NCBI GenBank assembly: GCA_029378245.1
Contig: JARKIF010000037.1
Location: 372,001-436,000, forward strand
Length of the DNA stretch: 64,000 bases
Direction: 5' to 3'
From: Roridomyces roridus
Lineage: Eukaryota; Basidiomycota; Agaricomycetes; Agaricales; Mycenaceae
Below the pieces are notes generated by a model that saw only the letters and a list, made by a program, of their open reading frames with translations, had not been told where the DNA came from and searched no databases. Within the stretch, counting starts at the first letter, position 1; each line of letters begins with the position of its first letter. Positions 54,665 through 64,000 of this stretch are shown here, in pieces. Made by a program: the position numbers and the translations under genes.

Positions 54665-57600
54665 ATGGCTTCACATCGCGCCACCCGAAAGCGAGACGCT
54701 CTCGTGGACATCACAATTCCATTTCTGGACTTTGCCGGCGATGCTCTCGACCTTGTCCCAATCCCCGGTCTCTCTCTCGTCGCTCAAGGGTTGTCCCTCC
54801 TCGTCACCAGAGTGCGGGTAAATCATTCCTGCTACCGTTAGGTACAGGTTTCTATAGGGCGCCCTAATTTCTGGTTTTTGCGGGCGATCACGTTTTTGTC
54901 GTTAGTTTTTGCGTCAGCACTGATGTATCCAGCCAAATTGCTGCCCCAAGCCGATGAATGCCGAACTCTCAACGCAATATTGATGACCTTGTCTTCCGGG
55001 AGCAGTCGTATCCGACAGGCTTTTCAACATCTGTGCAAATGTCATGCACAGATGTTGGGTTCTTTGCCGAAAGAGATTCCCAAGAGTGCCACAGTGAGGT
55101 AACCCCCTTCCGAACGCCTTGCTCTCTGCTAGTTTCCGTTCTCAACTGCCACCACATACCACCACCTCCACCTTGGAAGGCTCGGCAATATAACTTGATT
55201 CATGTTCCCCAAGATTTTACGCTGCCCTCCTGAGTCCTGACAGGCTGAGCCTCCTCCACAGGCCGGCGCGCAACCGGCACCGTGCGGCGGCACGGCAGCC
55301 AACGAAGCTCAGTGTGCTGCCCGTGCTCATTTCAAATTTGGTGAGCTTCTCCTGGGCTGAGGCTCGAGTCGTCAACGACTGGTTAAAAAAGCCAGAAAAG
55401 CCAACTTGTACTTTTGCTGATGGAGGTCGATTTCAACTGGGTTGATAAGTTTTCTCTTTGTAGTGACAAGAGTAACGGGCCACACTGAGTGCCTTGCTCC
55501 CATCCTCTGTGACTTTCAACTGGCATTTTTTTTGACTCCATTCTCTTTTGGATCCTTCAAGTTGGATGGCAGGAGCGAGGGAGTGCGGCGCGAAGCGGCG
55601 CACGGACGAGCGACCACTGCAACATGGTGGATAATAAGATTGTATGTACTTTATGTTACCCCGCCAAATGCTGTTTTACAACTCCTATGCACTGATTCTA
55701 GTCCTGCTTGCAATTGCTTCAGGGATGAATAAGTACTAGAGTCTAGCCCGGCGTCCACTATTAAATTTAAGTATCAGGTTCAATAGAACTTGTCATGCTC
55801 AAGAATTGATTTGACGTTGGCCCCGCTCAAATGGTAGCAGGCCGTGCCGCTTGCCGGCCTTACAGCTTTATTTCCCGTGACTGATGTTCCGGTTATCTTT
55901 TGACGCGCCGTTCCAGGATGCTCGCACCAACGAGGACGCCCTTCGTTCATTCATGGCCGAAGCACACCTGTTGTATGACACGCTCACGAAGATGGTTGCG
56001 ACGGCCAAGAAAGACCTCGACGATGACGATAAGGGTACAAAGCAGGTAGCCCTCGATGGAATCGCGCAATCCGAGGACCTGCAGCTTCGCGTGCAGTCGC
56101 TGAAGAGGTTCGCATGACACCGATTCTCGGACCAGAAAGATAATCTCTCTTCAGCACCATAGAGAAGCTTTGCAAAAGTGCAGAGCATTTGAAAGGTGGC
56201 AAAGGGGCTTGGGGGTATTGGAAGGGAGTCGGATATGCGTCCGGGAACGCGGCCTTGCTCACAGAGATAAAGGATTCGTTGGCCAGCGCAGTGAAGAGTT
56301 TTAAAGTGCGCATATACGACTCTTTTCTCTTATTATGATTCCGGCTGAATTCTCTGCTCAGATGGCGGGCCAGGTGTCAATCGAGGAAATCCTCGCTGGG
56401 GTAATACAGAGTGCCAAGGACTCCTCAACTTTGAAAAGTCATTCCGTAGAGGAACAAGGAGCACTCGATTCCATCCCTGCTGTCGACACAGGATACCGCT
56501 GCGTGGATGAGCTGGAGAGCGGAATCTTCCCTAGCACTCGCCAGGACCTGTTCGAGATAGTACCTCAAACGATTAACATAAACGGTGAGGCCACACCCGG
56601 CCGACGGACATGAATCCCTGATGCATTCACTTTTTCAGGTGGTTACGGTGGGCCCGGTGGTCGCGGCGAGAACCAGGGCGGGGAAGGTGGGTTCGGGCAA
56701 GGTCCGAGGGTCAATTTCTACGATATCAAAACACAATCCGTGCGTATTCGCCAAAAACTGTGCGTTCGTCCTCAATCAGTGATCTCTGCTGGCTCTGATG
56801 TATCGAGGTAGAGCAAAAACGATGGGCGAAGAACAGAAAGTACTGGATGAAATTCCTCGTGCCGACGCCGGGTATCGTTGCGTGGATGAGCTAAAGAGCG
56901 AATTCCTCCATGGCACTCGTCAGAAGCTGTTCAAGGAACTAAATCAATGGTTGGATGACCCCGGTCCACGTCCAGTCTACTTTCTCAGTGGTGGCGCTGG
57001 ACTTGGCAAGTCCTCCATCGCCCACCAACTTTGCACACGCCTCGACAACTCCACTGACGGGCCCCGCCTCGGCGCGTCGTTTTTCTTTGTCCGTGGCAGC
57101 GGGGACCTGGAATCTACGCGGCTCTTCTTCTCCAGCCTGGCGCACCAGCTTGCATCATCACAGCCCTCCCTGTGCTCTCATATCATCGGCGCTGCCCACG
57201 AGTACCTCAAAGGCGGCTCCCGCCAGCAGATGAAGCACACCTTCGAAGGGCTCTTCCGCCGCCCGTTCCAAGGGACTGTCGTCACGCTACCGCGGCCAAT
57301 CGTCCTTGTCATTGACGGGCTCGACGAATGCAAAGACCGTGAGCTTATCCCGAATTTGCTAGAGCTACTGCTTGAGCTACCCACCATCCTACCTGGAATC
57401 CGAGTCTTCCTCACCTCACGCCCAGAGCCGTATATCCAGTCTGTGCTTACGTCCGCTTCGGCACTCCTCAGTATATCCCACCGCAGTCTCAATGACACGG
57501 TGGACAAATGGAATGGCGACGTTCGTCTCTATCTTGAGCAGACAGTCCCCAGGATTGGCCTGTATGGCCACTTTGTCCGGGACAATCCCGACCAGCTTGA

Positions 57601-58675
57601 AAGGCTCATCAAGCGCGCCGCCGGCGTTTTCATCTTTGCGCGAGTCGCCGTAAGGTTTCTGGATACATACCGGGACCAGCCGGATCACCAGGAGCAATTC
57701 ACGCTACTTCTGTCCGATGGTGGCACCGGCCTGTCTGCTCTGGATGCTCTCTACCTCCAGATCTTGTCGTCGGCTTTCCCACCACAAGACTGGAATATCC
57801 CTCTTCGCGCCGCACGGCTTCGCTCCTTTCTCGTCTTGCTCACACTATCCTACGACCGACAACCACCGGAAGTTCTGGCATTGTTCCAACTGGAAAGCCC
57901 AATCAGCAAGGCTCATATCATTTCGATGACGGATCGATTGCGCTCTGTCTTACTGATCAACTCAAGTGGCAATATTGTTCCCCTCCACGCCACCTTCACG
58001 GAGTTTCTATTCGACCGCCATCGATGTGTCAATTCGCTTTACCACGTCGACCCGGCTGCAGGCAACGCACTCTTGACATCCGCGTGCTTGGCCGCCTTCA
58101 CATTCCCAATCATCTCTGAGTACCTCTCCGCCGACGAGGGCACCCCAATAAGGCAGTACATCCGATATTCCAAGAGGAACTGGGATGTCCATCTCAAAGA
58201 CGCGGAGTTCAACGCCAGGTTGAAAGGGGATTTGATTCATTTCGTGGAGAATGACGTCCCGGTCTACATGCGGGTCGTCCCAGCATGGTGGTCTAAAAGT
58301 GCCTCCAGGAGCTTAGAGCGGTGGTTTGCAGTGAGTCAACTCCTCCTTGTATCACTTTTTTATTCAAGGAAAGGGTAGCAGGGAGCAGAGGATGGGACTC
58401 AGATAATAATCGAGAACGCCAAATCAGGGGCTTACCACAGCCACTGGACTGGGTTCATCCCATATAACGGCCAGTTTCCGGATGTGAGCGCCGAGGATAC
58501 CGCCAGGCGGATGCGGATGAAGGTACATTATGAATTGGCCGACCGATGTGACGCGGATCTCACGGTCAGCGACGCGGATCTGGTCCGTTTGCGGTCCGCG
58601 CATGATGCGCTGATGGATCGAATTCGGGCTGCGGGCCCCGAGGTGGAGCGTGCGTGGTTGGATCCCCTTAGGTGA
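54665..58675 (+). CDS. NACHT gene 4: in-frame chimera of type II N-terminus and type I body, 884 residues
   Basis: Exons 54665-54817, 55917-56107, 56155-56305, 56362-56584, 56639-56759, 56812-58330 and 58379-58675 sum to 2655 nt (885 codons with stop). Exons 1-4 are type II: MASHRATRKRDALVDITIPF, LDFAGDALDLVPIPGL, MAEAHLLYDTLTKMVATAKK, up to GYRCVDELESGIFPSTRQDL. At about 56556 the sequence switches to type I: TININGG, Gly-rich GGPGGRGENQGGEGG, FGQGPRVNFYD, then a second GYRCVDELKSEFLHGTRQKL, Walker A GGAGLGKSS (about 340-348), Walker B IVLVIDGLDECKD, LTSRPEP and a type I C-terminus ending DRIRAAGPEVERAWLDPLR. The linker motif is therefore present twice. Intron 1 is 1,099 bp and holds an insertion. 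A type II 3'-end relic lies at 58857. No frame lesion is seen, so a product is possible if intron 1 is spliced. Confidence 0.85.
54838..55890. mobile_element. About 1-kb insertion in intron 1 of NACHT 4 (approximate ends)
   Basis: The equivalent intron of NACHT 3 is 48 bp. The extra sequence includes TATAGGGCGCCCTAA near the left and GC-rich segments CCGGCACCGTGCGGCGG (about 55276) and GGCCGTGCCGCTTGCCGGCC (about 55840). I could not define terminal repeats or a target duplication. No coding domain recognised. Confidence 0.45.
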
Positions 58676-58856
58676 GCTGGCGTCAGTGACGGACACTATG
58701 CGGCGGCGGCACATGTATGTTGGGGGCACCTCTGTCCATCTCGTCTTTCTGAAGGTTCTAGCAAGTCATCAACAAAATCTGATTCTCGTTGTAGTCAAAT
58801 GTAGCGGGGTGTAGGAACTGTAGGACTGTAATAAGGGCCCCTATCTGGAGGATTAC
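58676..58856. other. 3' flank of NACHT 4 (type I side)
   Basis: Short flank between the NACHT 4 stop and the start of the type II relic; nothing else recognised. Confidence 0.4.
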
Positions 58857-59060
58857 TGGATCTGACGGTTAGCGACGCCGATCTGGCACGCTTTCGATCC
58901 GCGCATAATGGGTTGATGGAGCAGATACGGGCTGGCGGCCCGGCGATGCAAGCTTTGTGGTTGGATCCCTGGGCGCCCTACATGGATTGGGGACCGGCAT
59001 GCGCTATGGATTGATCGTTCCCTTTGTACCAGCGATTTCTGACCGGTTCCCAGGTCCCTG
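58857..59060 (+). pseudogene. Relic of a type II NACHT 3' end
   Basis: GGATCTGACGGTTAGCGACG to CTTTGTACCAGCGATTTCTG is nearly identical to 53504-53692, the last exon of NACHT 3 including its stop and the following GACCGGTTCC. Only the 3' end is present. It marks the right edge of the type I segment that makes up NACHT 4. Confidence 0.85.
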
Positions 59061-59310
59061 CCTATACTGCTCGTACCGCACATCATTTCAACGTGGTATA
59101 ATTTGCATACCAACCCACGGCTTTCTGCTTTCTTTCTCGTCCACACTCCTATTCATCAAAGCCGTCTCCATTCCATGAAACGAGGGGCGGATAAATGAAG
59201 TTTTAGTAAGGAATATCCTTCAAACGTGTCGGCGATCGACGGTCCCTATACCCCTACCTCCTACTTCCACGAGTACTTTACACCCACGGAAGTGAGACAT
59301 CACCCACCTG
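59061..59310. other. Intergenic region
   Basis: No gene seen. It leads into the start of the small membrane-protein gene. Confidence 0.35.
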
Positions 59311-59898
59311 ATGTCCGCCTTCACCATTCCCGCATGGCCACTGGCATCTGTACACCTCCCACTACTCTTCCTCCTCGGTCTCGCATTCGCTGCACTCCTT
59401 CTGTGCATTCGACGATTCATCTCGTTGGATTCTATCGAGGAGGAGGAGGAGATGGAGGATATGCTCCCACTCGTGAACCGGACGTCGAATTCGAGCTCTC
59501 CTCGTGAAAAGTTGTACGAACGAATCATGTCTGATTCGGGGGATGTCGTGTTGCCAGTGGCCCGACCGGCAGCTCCTACAGTGCCTCACCGGACGCGGGG
59601 CAGGCCGTCTCGTGCGTTGCCTTCAAATTCGCTTGTGATGTGTTTCTGATGTGCGGAATTCCATCCAGTCCCTCGCCTAGAACCTTACGAGTCTGGTGCG
59701 CCTGCTTCGATGGCCCGGATTGTTATGGCCCGCCATGTGCGTCGTCTCCTCCCATCCCCCTCTTTCTTCAGATGCTCACCTCCAATTTTCCATTTGCAGA
59801 TGCGCACCCGATCTGCGCCGTGTATACCTGTACGGACCTTGCATCCGTCTGCGCCCTTGCGACAGCCGTCACTGCCAGGGCTGCCAATCGTCGTATAG
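59311..59898 (+). CDS. Small single-pass membrane protein W1, 151 residues
   Basis: Exons 59311-59611, 59681-59736 and 59800-59898 sum to 456 nt (152 codons with stop). The start MSAFTIPAWPLASVHLP leads into a transmembrane helix (LLFLLGLAFAALLLCIRRFI), then an acidic patch (DSIEEEEEMEDMLPL) and a Ser/Pro/Arg-rich tail ending PSLPGLPIVV. Exon 2 ends ASMARIVMARH, matched by ASMAQIIMVRH in the convergent gene W2. No known domain. The topology suggests a short outside and a cytosolic tail. Function unknown. Confidence 0.6.
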
Positions 59899-60170
59899 CG
59901 CCACGGTGATGCTAGATTGCTTCGAGAAAATGTATTGCTCGTTATCGTGGTCTCATTGAGATAGCAGCATTCACGGGCGGTGTCGCTTCAGTCTAGGCCC
60001 GCCCTTATCTATTCTTTATATATCCTCGGATTTTTCGTCGTATTCGCTATTGCGGAATAATTCACCACATCTTTAGTGGTCCACGTTCACTGCCATCCGA
60101 ACCCTTTTTACACTGTGTCAATACATACAGTCCACCGTGGTTAAAATAATGTCCGTGTCCTCCCGCCTGT
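59899..60170. other. Convergent intergenic region between W1 and W2
   Basis: No gene. TTCTTTATATATCC at about 60014 is AT-rich. Both genes should terminate here. Confidence 0.35.
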
Positions 60171-60868
60171 CTATTGTACTCGTCTCATATCCTGCGCGTC
60201 CAATCGTCCCGGAAGTATCGGCATCGAGGACGAGGGCTTGTGTGATTTAGTCCGTGCGGGAGCTGAAGCAGAGCGGCACATCTGTGAATGATAAATGCAT
60301 ATTCGAACAGATATAGAGATGTCGCGAAAATGAATTCAGGAACAGAGACGGGTAGATACCGGAGACAAACCGGCGAATGTTACGGTTTGCCGGCGTGCCG
60401 CACGACACACGAAAAGAAAGACGCAAGACTTAGGAACCAACGTACGTGTCGCACCATGATGATCTGGGCCATCGAAGCAGGACGACAATATTGATACTGT
60501 CTCGGTACTGCCGTGGAACCGTTGAGTAACCGGGAGGTTGAGATCTCCAGATTCGACGTACACGGAGGCCGTGGGCGCGGGGATGGGGTGAAGGACGAGG
60601 GCATTACATCCTTTGTCTTCGAGCTCATGGTTGGCAGCTCCGCGGAAGCAAACGCCATCTTCAACTCGGGTGCTGTCGGTTTGTCCTGGGCTTGACGTGG
60701 ATATTCCTTGACGACGAGTCGAGCAGCGATTGAGCGGCGGATGGAGAGTACCAGAGCGGTGAGGGCGAGAGCTGCGAGGAGGGCCAGTGGGAGGTGCAGA
60801 GCTGCAAGGTTGACGTGCGTATTCGCAGCGTTGCCAGTACCGCTTGTGGACGATGGTGGGATGACCAT
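60171..60868 (-). CDS. Small single-pass membrane protein W2, paralogue of W1
   Basis: Exon 1 is 60446-60868 (141 codons) and the last exon probably 60171-60281 (37 codons), giving 177 residues. MVIPPSSTSGTGNAANTHV precedes a transmembrane helix (LALLAALALTALVLSIRRSI). The exon ends ASMAQIIMVRH exactly where W1 has ASMARIVMARH, and both last exons begin M(R/C)(T)RSAxxxP and contain LPG, so the two are paralogues in convergent orientation. The 164-bp intron is longer than usual here, so the last exon is less certain. Confidence 0.55.
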
Positions 60869-61393
60869 GGTAGCGCAGTCGCCAGTCTCCAGTCGCCGGG
60901 ACGCCGCAATGACGTTCTAGTATCCCGGTGGAGGGCGAGGGGCAAGGATACAAGATGATCGCGTACCTTGGATATATATTGTTTCTCGTCCTGTTGGACC
61001 CGCACAAATGGCGTAACAAGTTCTAGTCCGCCCTGCCTCCATGAATGGCGTGATGACTGACATATGTACCGTACGCCAGTAGCGCGCGCACCAGCGGTGA
61101 TAGTCTCCAGGTTTCAAATACGTCCGTTGAGCACGTTCATGATGTCGACCAGCGCAGATAACGACTCGCCGGAGTCATGATGGTGAGGGCCAAGTCAAAG
61201 GCAAAGGAAGTCGGGGGTCGGGAGCCAGGAGCCAGGTTCAGGTTCCAACGTCTCCGCGCCGGGACTCGAGGGGCTCCAGGAATGCAGAGGACCGAGGTGG
61301 AGAAAAGCAAGAGGCGTGAGTCAGCGATGACGTGTGATGGCGGCTGATGTCGGCATCTCCATTTACTATGATTTGAACCGAAATTTACACGAA
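60869..61393. other. Intergenic region between W2 and secreted-protein gene
   Basis: No supported gene. GGGAGCCAGGAGCCAGG near 61219-61235 is a short direct repeat. Confidence 0.35.
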
Positions 61394-61920
61394 TTAAGGG
61401 GGAGAGTCAACAAAAGTAACTGGTACAAAGACGACGTCCAACCCAGGTTCTCCCTAGTACCCAGCAAAAATGAGTGCAATTCGAAGCAGATTAAAAATGG
61501 ACGCACCCCAGCACCATTGAAATATTCCACAACAGCGACAAGCCGATCTCCTACCGCATCACCGTCCAACACGATGGGGTTCGCAAAAGCCGAGTAAATG
61601 CTGCTCCCGTCGGCGGCTGTACCCGTCGGAGTCAAGTCGCTGAAAGGCAAGCCGCCCGGGAACGGGAATGTTGCGTCCTTGTTGGAGATGACGACGTCGA
61701 TCTTGATGCTGTTTTCTTCGAACCCGCCTGAACGCTGGGTCACGTATGTCAAGTTGAATGCCTGTGAATCGGGATCAGGCTGTCGTGGAGGTCGAGAGAA
61801 TGTAATACTGACCTTGTTGATAGATATCGTTTGTCCGGCGGTGGGTGAAACGATGGTTTGCTGAGCCAACGAGCCTGTGAGGACGGCGGCGAGGACGGCG
61901 AAGGTAGTGGTAAGTCTCAT
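61394..61920 (-). CDS. Small secreted protein, 140 residues
   Basis: Exons (minus strand) 61920-61813, 61761-61507 and 61453-61394 sum to 423 nt (141 codons with stop). Signal peptide MRLTTTFAVLAAVLTGSLAQ, then QTIVSPTAGQTISINK, FNLTYVTQRSGGFEENSIKI, FPGGLPFSDLTPTGTAADGS and a final exon GEPGLDVVFVPVTFVDSPP. Alternating hydrophobic strands suggest a beta-sandwich. I recall similar secreted proteins of 130-160 residues with the same P.AG..I and PTG..ADGS motifs in mushroom genomes, without a function. An upstream in-frame ATG at 62001 would bury the signal peptide, so the internal start is preferred. Confidence 0.75.
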
Positions 61921-62299
61921 GGTTTGAGCGGGCAGGGATGCTTGTACTAATTTCCAGCCAACTGTATTTAAACGACGAAGTAAAGATAGGTACGGGCTCA
62001 ACTCACCGTAAGATCAGTCCTCGCCGAAGAATTGAAACAGCTATTATTACTATGCCCTGGGTTCGCAGTCAGAAATAAACGAGCTATTATATTGCGGGAA
62101 GGAGATCGTTAGTGGAGGTGCATGAGAAGAACCGGGCTCTCGGAATACACGCGGAGTCGAATCAATTCAAACGAGCTTCCCGCAATAACGAAAATTCATG
62201 AATTGAGAATGTACAACTAGCGATATCCAAGAGGTATAAGTCAATGCCAGTAATCCAGTAAAATATAGATACCAAGAAGCGCCACAACTCACGAACGAC
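61921..62299. other. Intergenic region
   Basis: It lies between the secreted-protein start and the stop of the Rap1-like gene, which both read on the minus strand. No further gene seen. Confidence 0.4.
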
Positions 62300-63910
62300 T
62301 CAACCAAACAACGACAGGTGAGAATCGCCTTCGGATAGACAGAGGCTGTCACCCTCCAAGAGACGGCGGTCGAACTCCTCCTGGTGCAGTTTCCTATCGC
62401 CCGAATCGTCCAGGATTCGCCAGGATACAAATCCGGGTCGCGGCACCCTCGGAACGCAAAGACGGCCAGGTTCATCCTCGTCGTCAGACCAGGGTAAGCG
62501 TTCCGGCGATCGCGAGTTGTGCGATGCGCGCTTGATACCCGACATGGACTGGAAACGCAGGGATTTCCGCGCACTGCTAGGTTTCGGTTCGCGGTACTGC
62601 GGCGGTGCGGAGGAAAGGGGAGAGGAGGAAAGATCCAACTCTCTCAACATGTGGGCGGCGGCCTCGGCGTCAGCCTCCGAGTCACTGTCGCTGTCCGAAA
62701 CAGTATTACAGATCGCTTCACCAGCGACAAGGACGGAGGTCGGGGAGGGTGAGGAAGGGGAATGCGATTCATCGAAGGGAGTACCAGAGATATGACTTGA
62801 GCGGGATGCTGCGTCCGAGTCGGCCTCGGACTCGCTGTCAGATGATGCAGTCTCCCGGATGGCGACATTCGTCTGAGCAACGAGGACGGGATGAGAAGAG
62901 CTCGTCAGTCTGCGGTTGCGACACGGCGGTGACGGCGGCGATTGAGACGAGGCGTTGCCAGATGTGGATTGCGACTCTACCTCCGGCTCGACACTCCCCG
63001 TCGTCCCAGTCGACCCGGATGCGAGTTGAAGCAAGGTCTCTCGCAAATGTACGTCGGTAAGGTGGAGGTCGCCCGTCAGCTTCCAAGTCTCGTAGACGAC
63101 GCGTGGGTCCAAGCCGTGGATGACCGCCAGATGGCAGACGGCGAGATTGAGGGCGAGGAACCGGTCAGTTTCGGACATGTGCGTGGAGTTTGAATGCGCG
63201 TGAAAGTCGGTGAAAGGGATGGGGAGATCTTGAAACGCGAGGGGAGATCTGTCAAGTATGAGTGAGGAAGTAGACGAGTCATGAACAATGACGCACTCCA
63301 GTGACCCCGAGCCTTCATCTAGTTCCTCGCTGCTTCCCTCGGATTCAGGACTTGGACTGCGACAGAGCTCGTGCGACTGCTCTCCGACGAACCGGTCGGT
63401 TTGGGAGATGGGCGTGGAATAGGCATGCGCGTGAAAGTTAGCGGAGGGGATGGGGAGATCTTGGAATGCGCGGTGGGATCTGTCAAGCATGAGTGAAGAT
63501 ATAGACGAGTCATGAACAGCGACGCACTCTGAGCCTTCATCTACCTCCTCACTGCTTCCATGAGATTCAGGACTTGGACTGCGACAAAGCTCTTGTGTTT
63601 CCTGACGCGCACACCGCGCGAGAAATTCGTCGATACGTGGGTCGTACTTTGCCCGGTCACGCTTGTATTTGTTCTTCCATGACTCCTCTGAATGATTCGA
63701 TGCCCACACCTCCTGTGACTCGTGAGATAATCCAGGTCCAGTACTCCCCGGAAGACACACCTTTTTCATCTCAAGGAACGTCGTCCGACTCGAGCGTGCA
63801 CGCGGCTCGTATGCCGCCAAAAACTGGACCATATAGTCCTCCTCTGCTTCAGAGAACCTTGTACATATCCTCTGGGCGGAACGAGTTTTGCCCTTGTTGG
63901 GTTGAGACAT
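62300..63910 (-). CDS. Protein with Rap1/Myb-like N-terminus and internal duplication, 536 residues
   Basis: One exon from ATG at 63910. Residues about 15-105 (RICTRFSEAEEDYMVQFLAA, WASNHSEESWKNKYKRDRAK, YDPRIDEFLARC) resemble the Myb-like domain of Rap1/TERF2IP telomere proteins, in which W..SW..RYK is typical. Basidiomycetes have many such proteins. Two tandem copies of about 72 residues follow (ELCRSPSPESHGSSEEVDEG and ELCRSPSPESEGSSEELDEG). A conserved helical segment follows them (LNLAVCHLAVIHGLDPRVVY), which resembles a motif I recall from Rap1-like mushroom proteins. The rest is Ser/Asp/Glu-rich, low complexity and probably disordered (SDSDSDSEADAEAA). Probably nuclear. The telomere link is inference from the domain only. 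Confidence 0.7.
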   Translation of the reverse strand: MSQPNKGKTRSAQRICTRFSEAEEDYMVQFLAAYEPRARSSRTTFLEMKKVCLPGSTGPGLSHESQEVWASNHSEESWKNKYKRDRAKYDPRIDEFLARCARQETQELCRSPSPESHGSSEEVDEGSECVAVHDSSISSLMLDRSHRAFQDLPIPSANFHAHAYSTPISQTDRFVGEQSHELCRSPSPESEGSSEELDEGSGSLECVIVHDSSTSSLILDRSPLAFQDLPIPFTDFHAHSNSTHMSETDRFLALNLAVCHLAVIHGLDPRVVYETWKLTGDLHLTDVHLRETLLQLASGSTGTTGSVEPEVESQSTSGNASSQSPPSPPCRNRRLTSSSHPVLVAQTNVAIRETASSDSESEADSDAASRSSHISGTPFDESHSPSSPSPTSVLVAGEAICNTVSDSDSDSEADAEAAAHMLRELDLSSSPLSSAPPQYREPKPSSARKSLRFQSMSGIKRASHNSRSPERLPWSDDEDEPGRLCVPRVPRPGFVSWRILDDSGDRKLHQEEFDRRLLEGDSLCLSEGDSHLSLFG

Positions 63911-64000
63911 TCGAGCGGACGACGAGAGACGACGAGGAAGTGAGGGAAGATGGTGGTTAAGAACAACTCACGTGTCTCGCACGTGACACCGATTGTGAGA
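63911..64000. other. Upstream flank of the Rap1-like gene, right edge
   Basis: Only 90 bases; nothing recognised. Confidence 0.3.

Noticed and set aside
60336..61019. A 227-codon minus-strand frame overlapping W2
   Set aside because: Frame-shifted relative to the W2 frame that has a transmembrane helix and a paralogue; Pro/Arg/Ser-rich shadow.
1..64000. CRISPR array, bacterial operons, riboswitches
   Set aside because: Nothing of the kind; intron structure and gene content are fungal nuclear DNA.
1..64000. rRNA genes
   Set aside because: No stretch resembling conserved rRNA was recognised.

Overview
This is nuclear DNA of a mushroom-forming basidiomycete (Agaricomycetes). The evidence is dense short introns of about 45-60 bp, exons as short as about 18 nt, short NACHT-type NLR genes, a CYP53-like benzoate hydroxylase, a Ty3/gypsy element of the basidiomycete type with a YIDD polymerase motif, and a tRNA-Val with a short intron. 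All gene models were spliced by eye. In several cases the exon lengths sum to an exact multiple of three, which supports them.

Layout. 0.9-1.8 kb: an intact six-exon gene of a small conserved fungal family. 2.4-4.6 kb: NACHT gene 1. 5.0-8.5 kb: a decayed cytochrome P450 with a 1.57-kb hAT-like insertion. 8.7-10.6 kb: a CYP53-like P450 on the minus strand. 11.4-25.8 kb: a tandem family of coiled-coil genes with a C-terminal domain resembling DUF6697 (copies A, B, C and two relics D, E), with a secreted type B carboxylesterase between B and C and a tRNA-Val near the relics. 26.4-27.4 kb: a single-pass membrane protein. 28.5-49.7 kb: NACHT gene 2, split by four direct insertions, one of which is a 16-kb gypsy element that itself holds two further insertions. 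51.0-53.7 kb: NACHT gene 3. 54.7-58.7 kb: NACHT gene 4, a chimera of two NACHT types. 59.3-60.9 kb: two convergent small membrane-protein paralogues. 61.4-63.9 kb: a small secreted protein and a protein with a Rap1/Myb-like N-terminus.

The NACHT cluster has two architectures. Type I (genes 1 and 2) has a short Gly-rich N-terminus before the NACHT domain. Type II (gene 3) has an N-terminal helical region of about 200 residues that resembles the HeLo/MLKL-like bundles of fungal NLRs (inference). Gene 4 joins a type II N-terminus to a complete type I Gly-rich + NACHT + C-terminus, in frame, and a relic of a type II 3' end lies just downstream. Each NACHT gene is preceded by a relic (or, for gene 1, the intact copy) of the 956-1764 gene and a shared spacer, so the duplicated unit was larger than the NACHT gene.

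The gypsy element (32300-48283) has 1,160-bp LTRs that are almost identical, a 4-bp target duplication, a polypurine tract and a candidate -1 frameshift site. It carries two intron-containing genes in antisense orientation between integrase and the 3' LTR. Two non-autonomous elements share the terminal inverted repeat CATCAGGAAAA with 2-bp duplications; one sits in NACHT 2 and one in an antisense gene of the retrotransposon.
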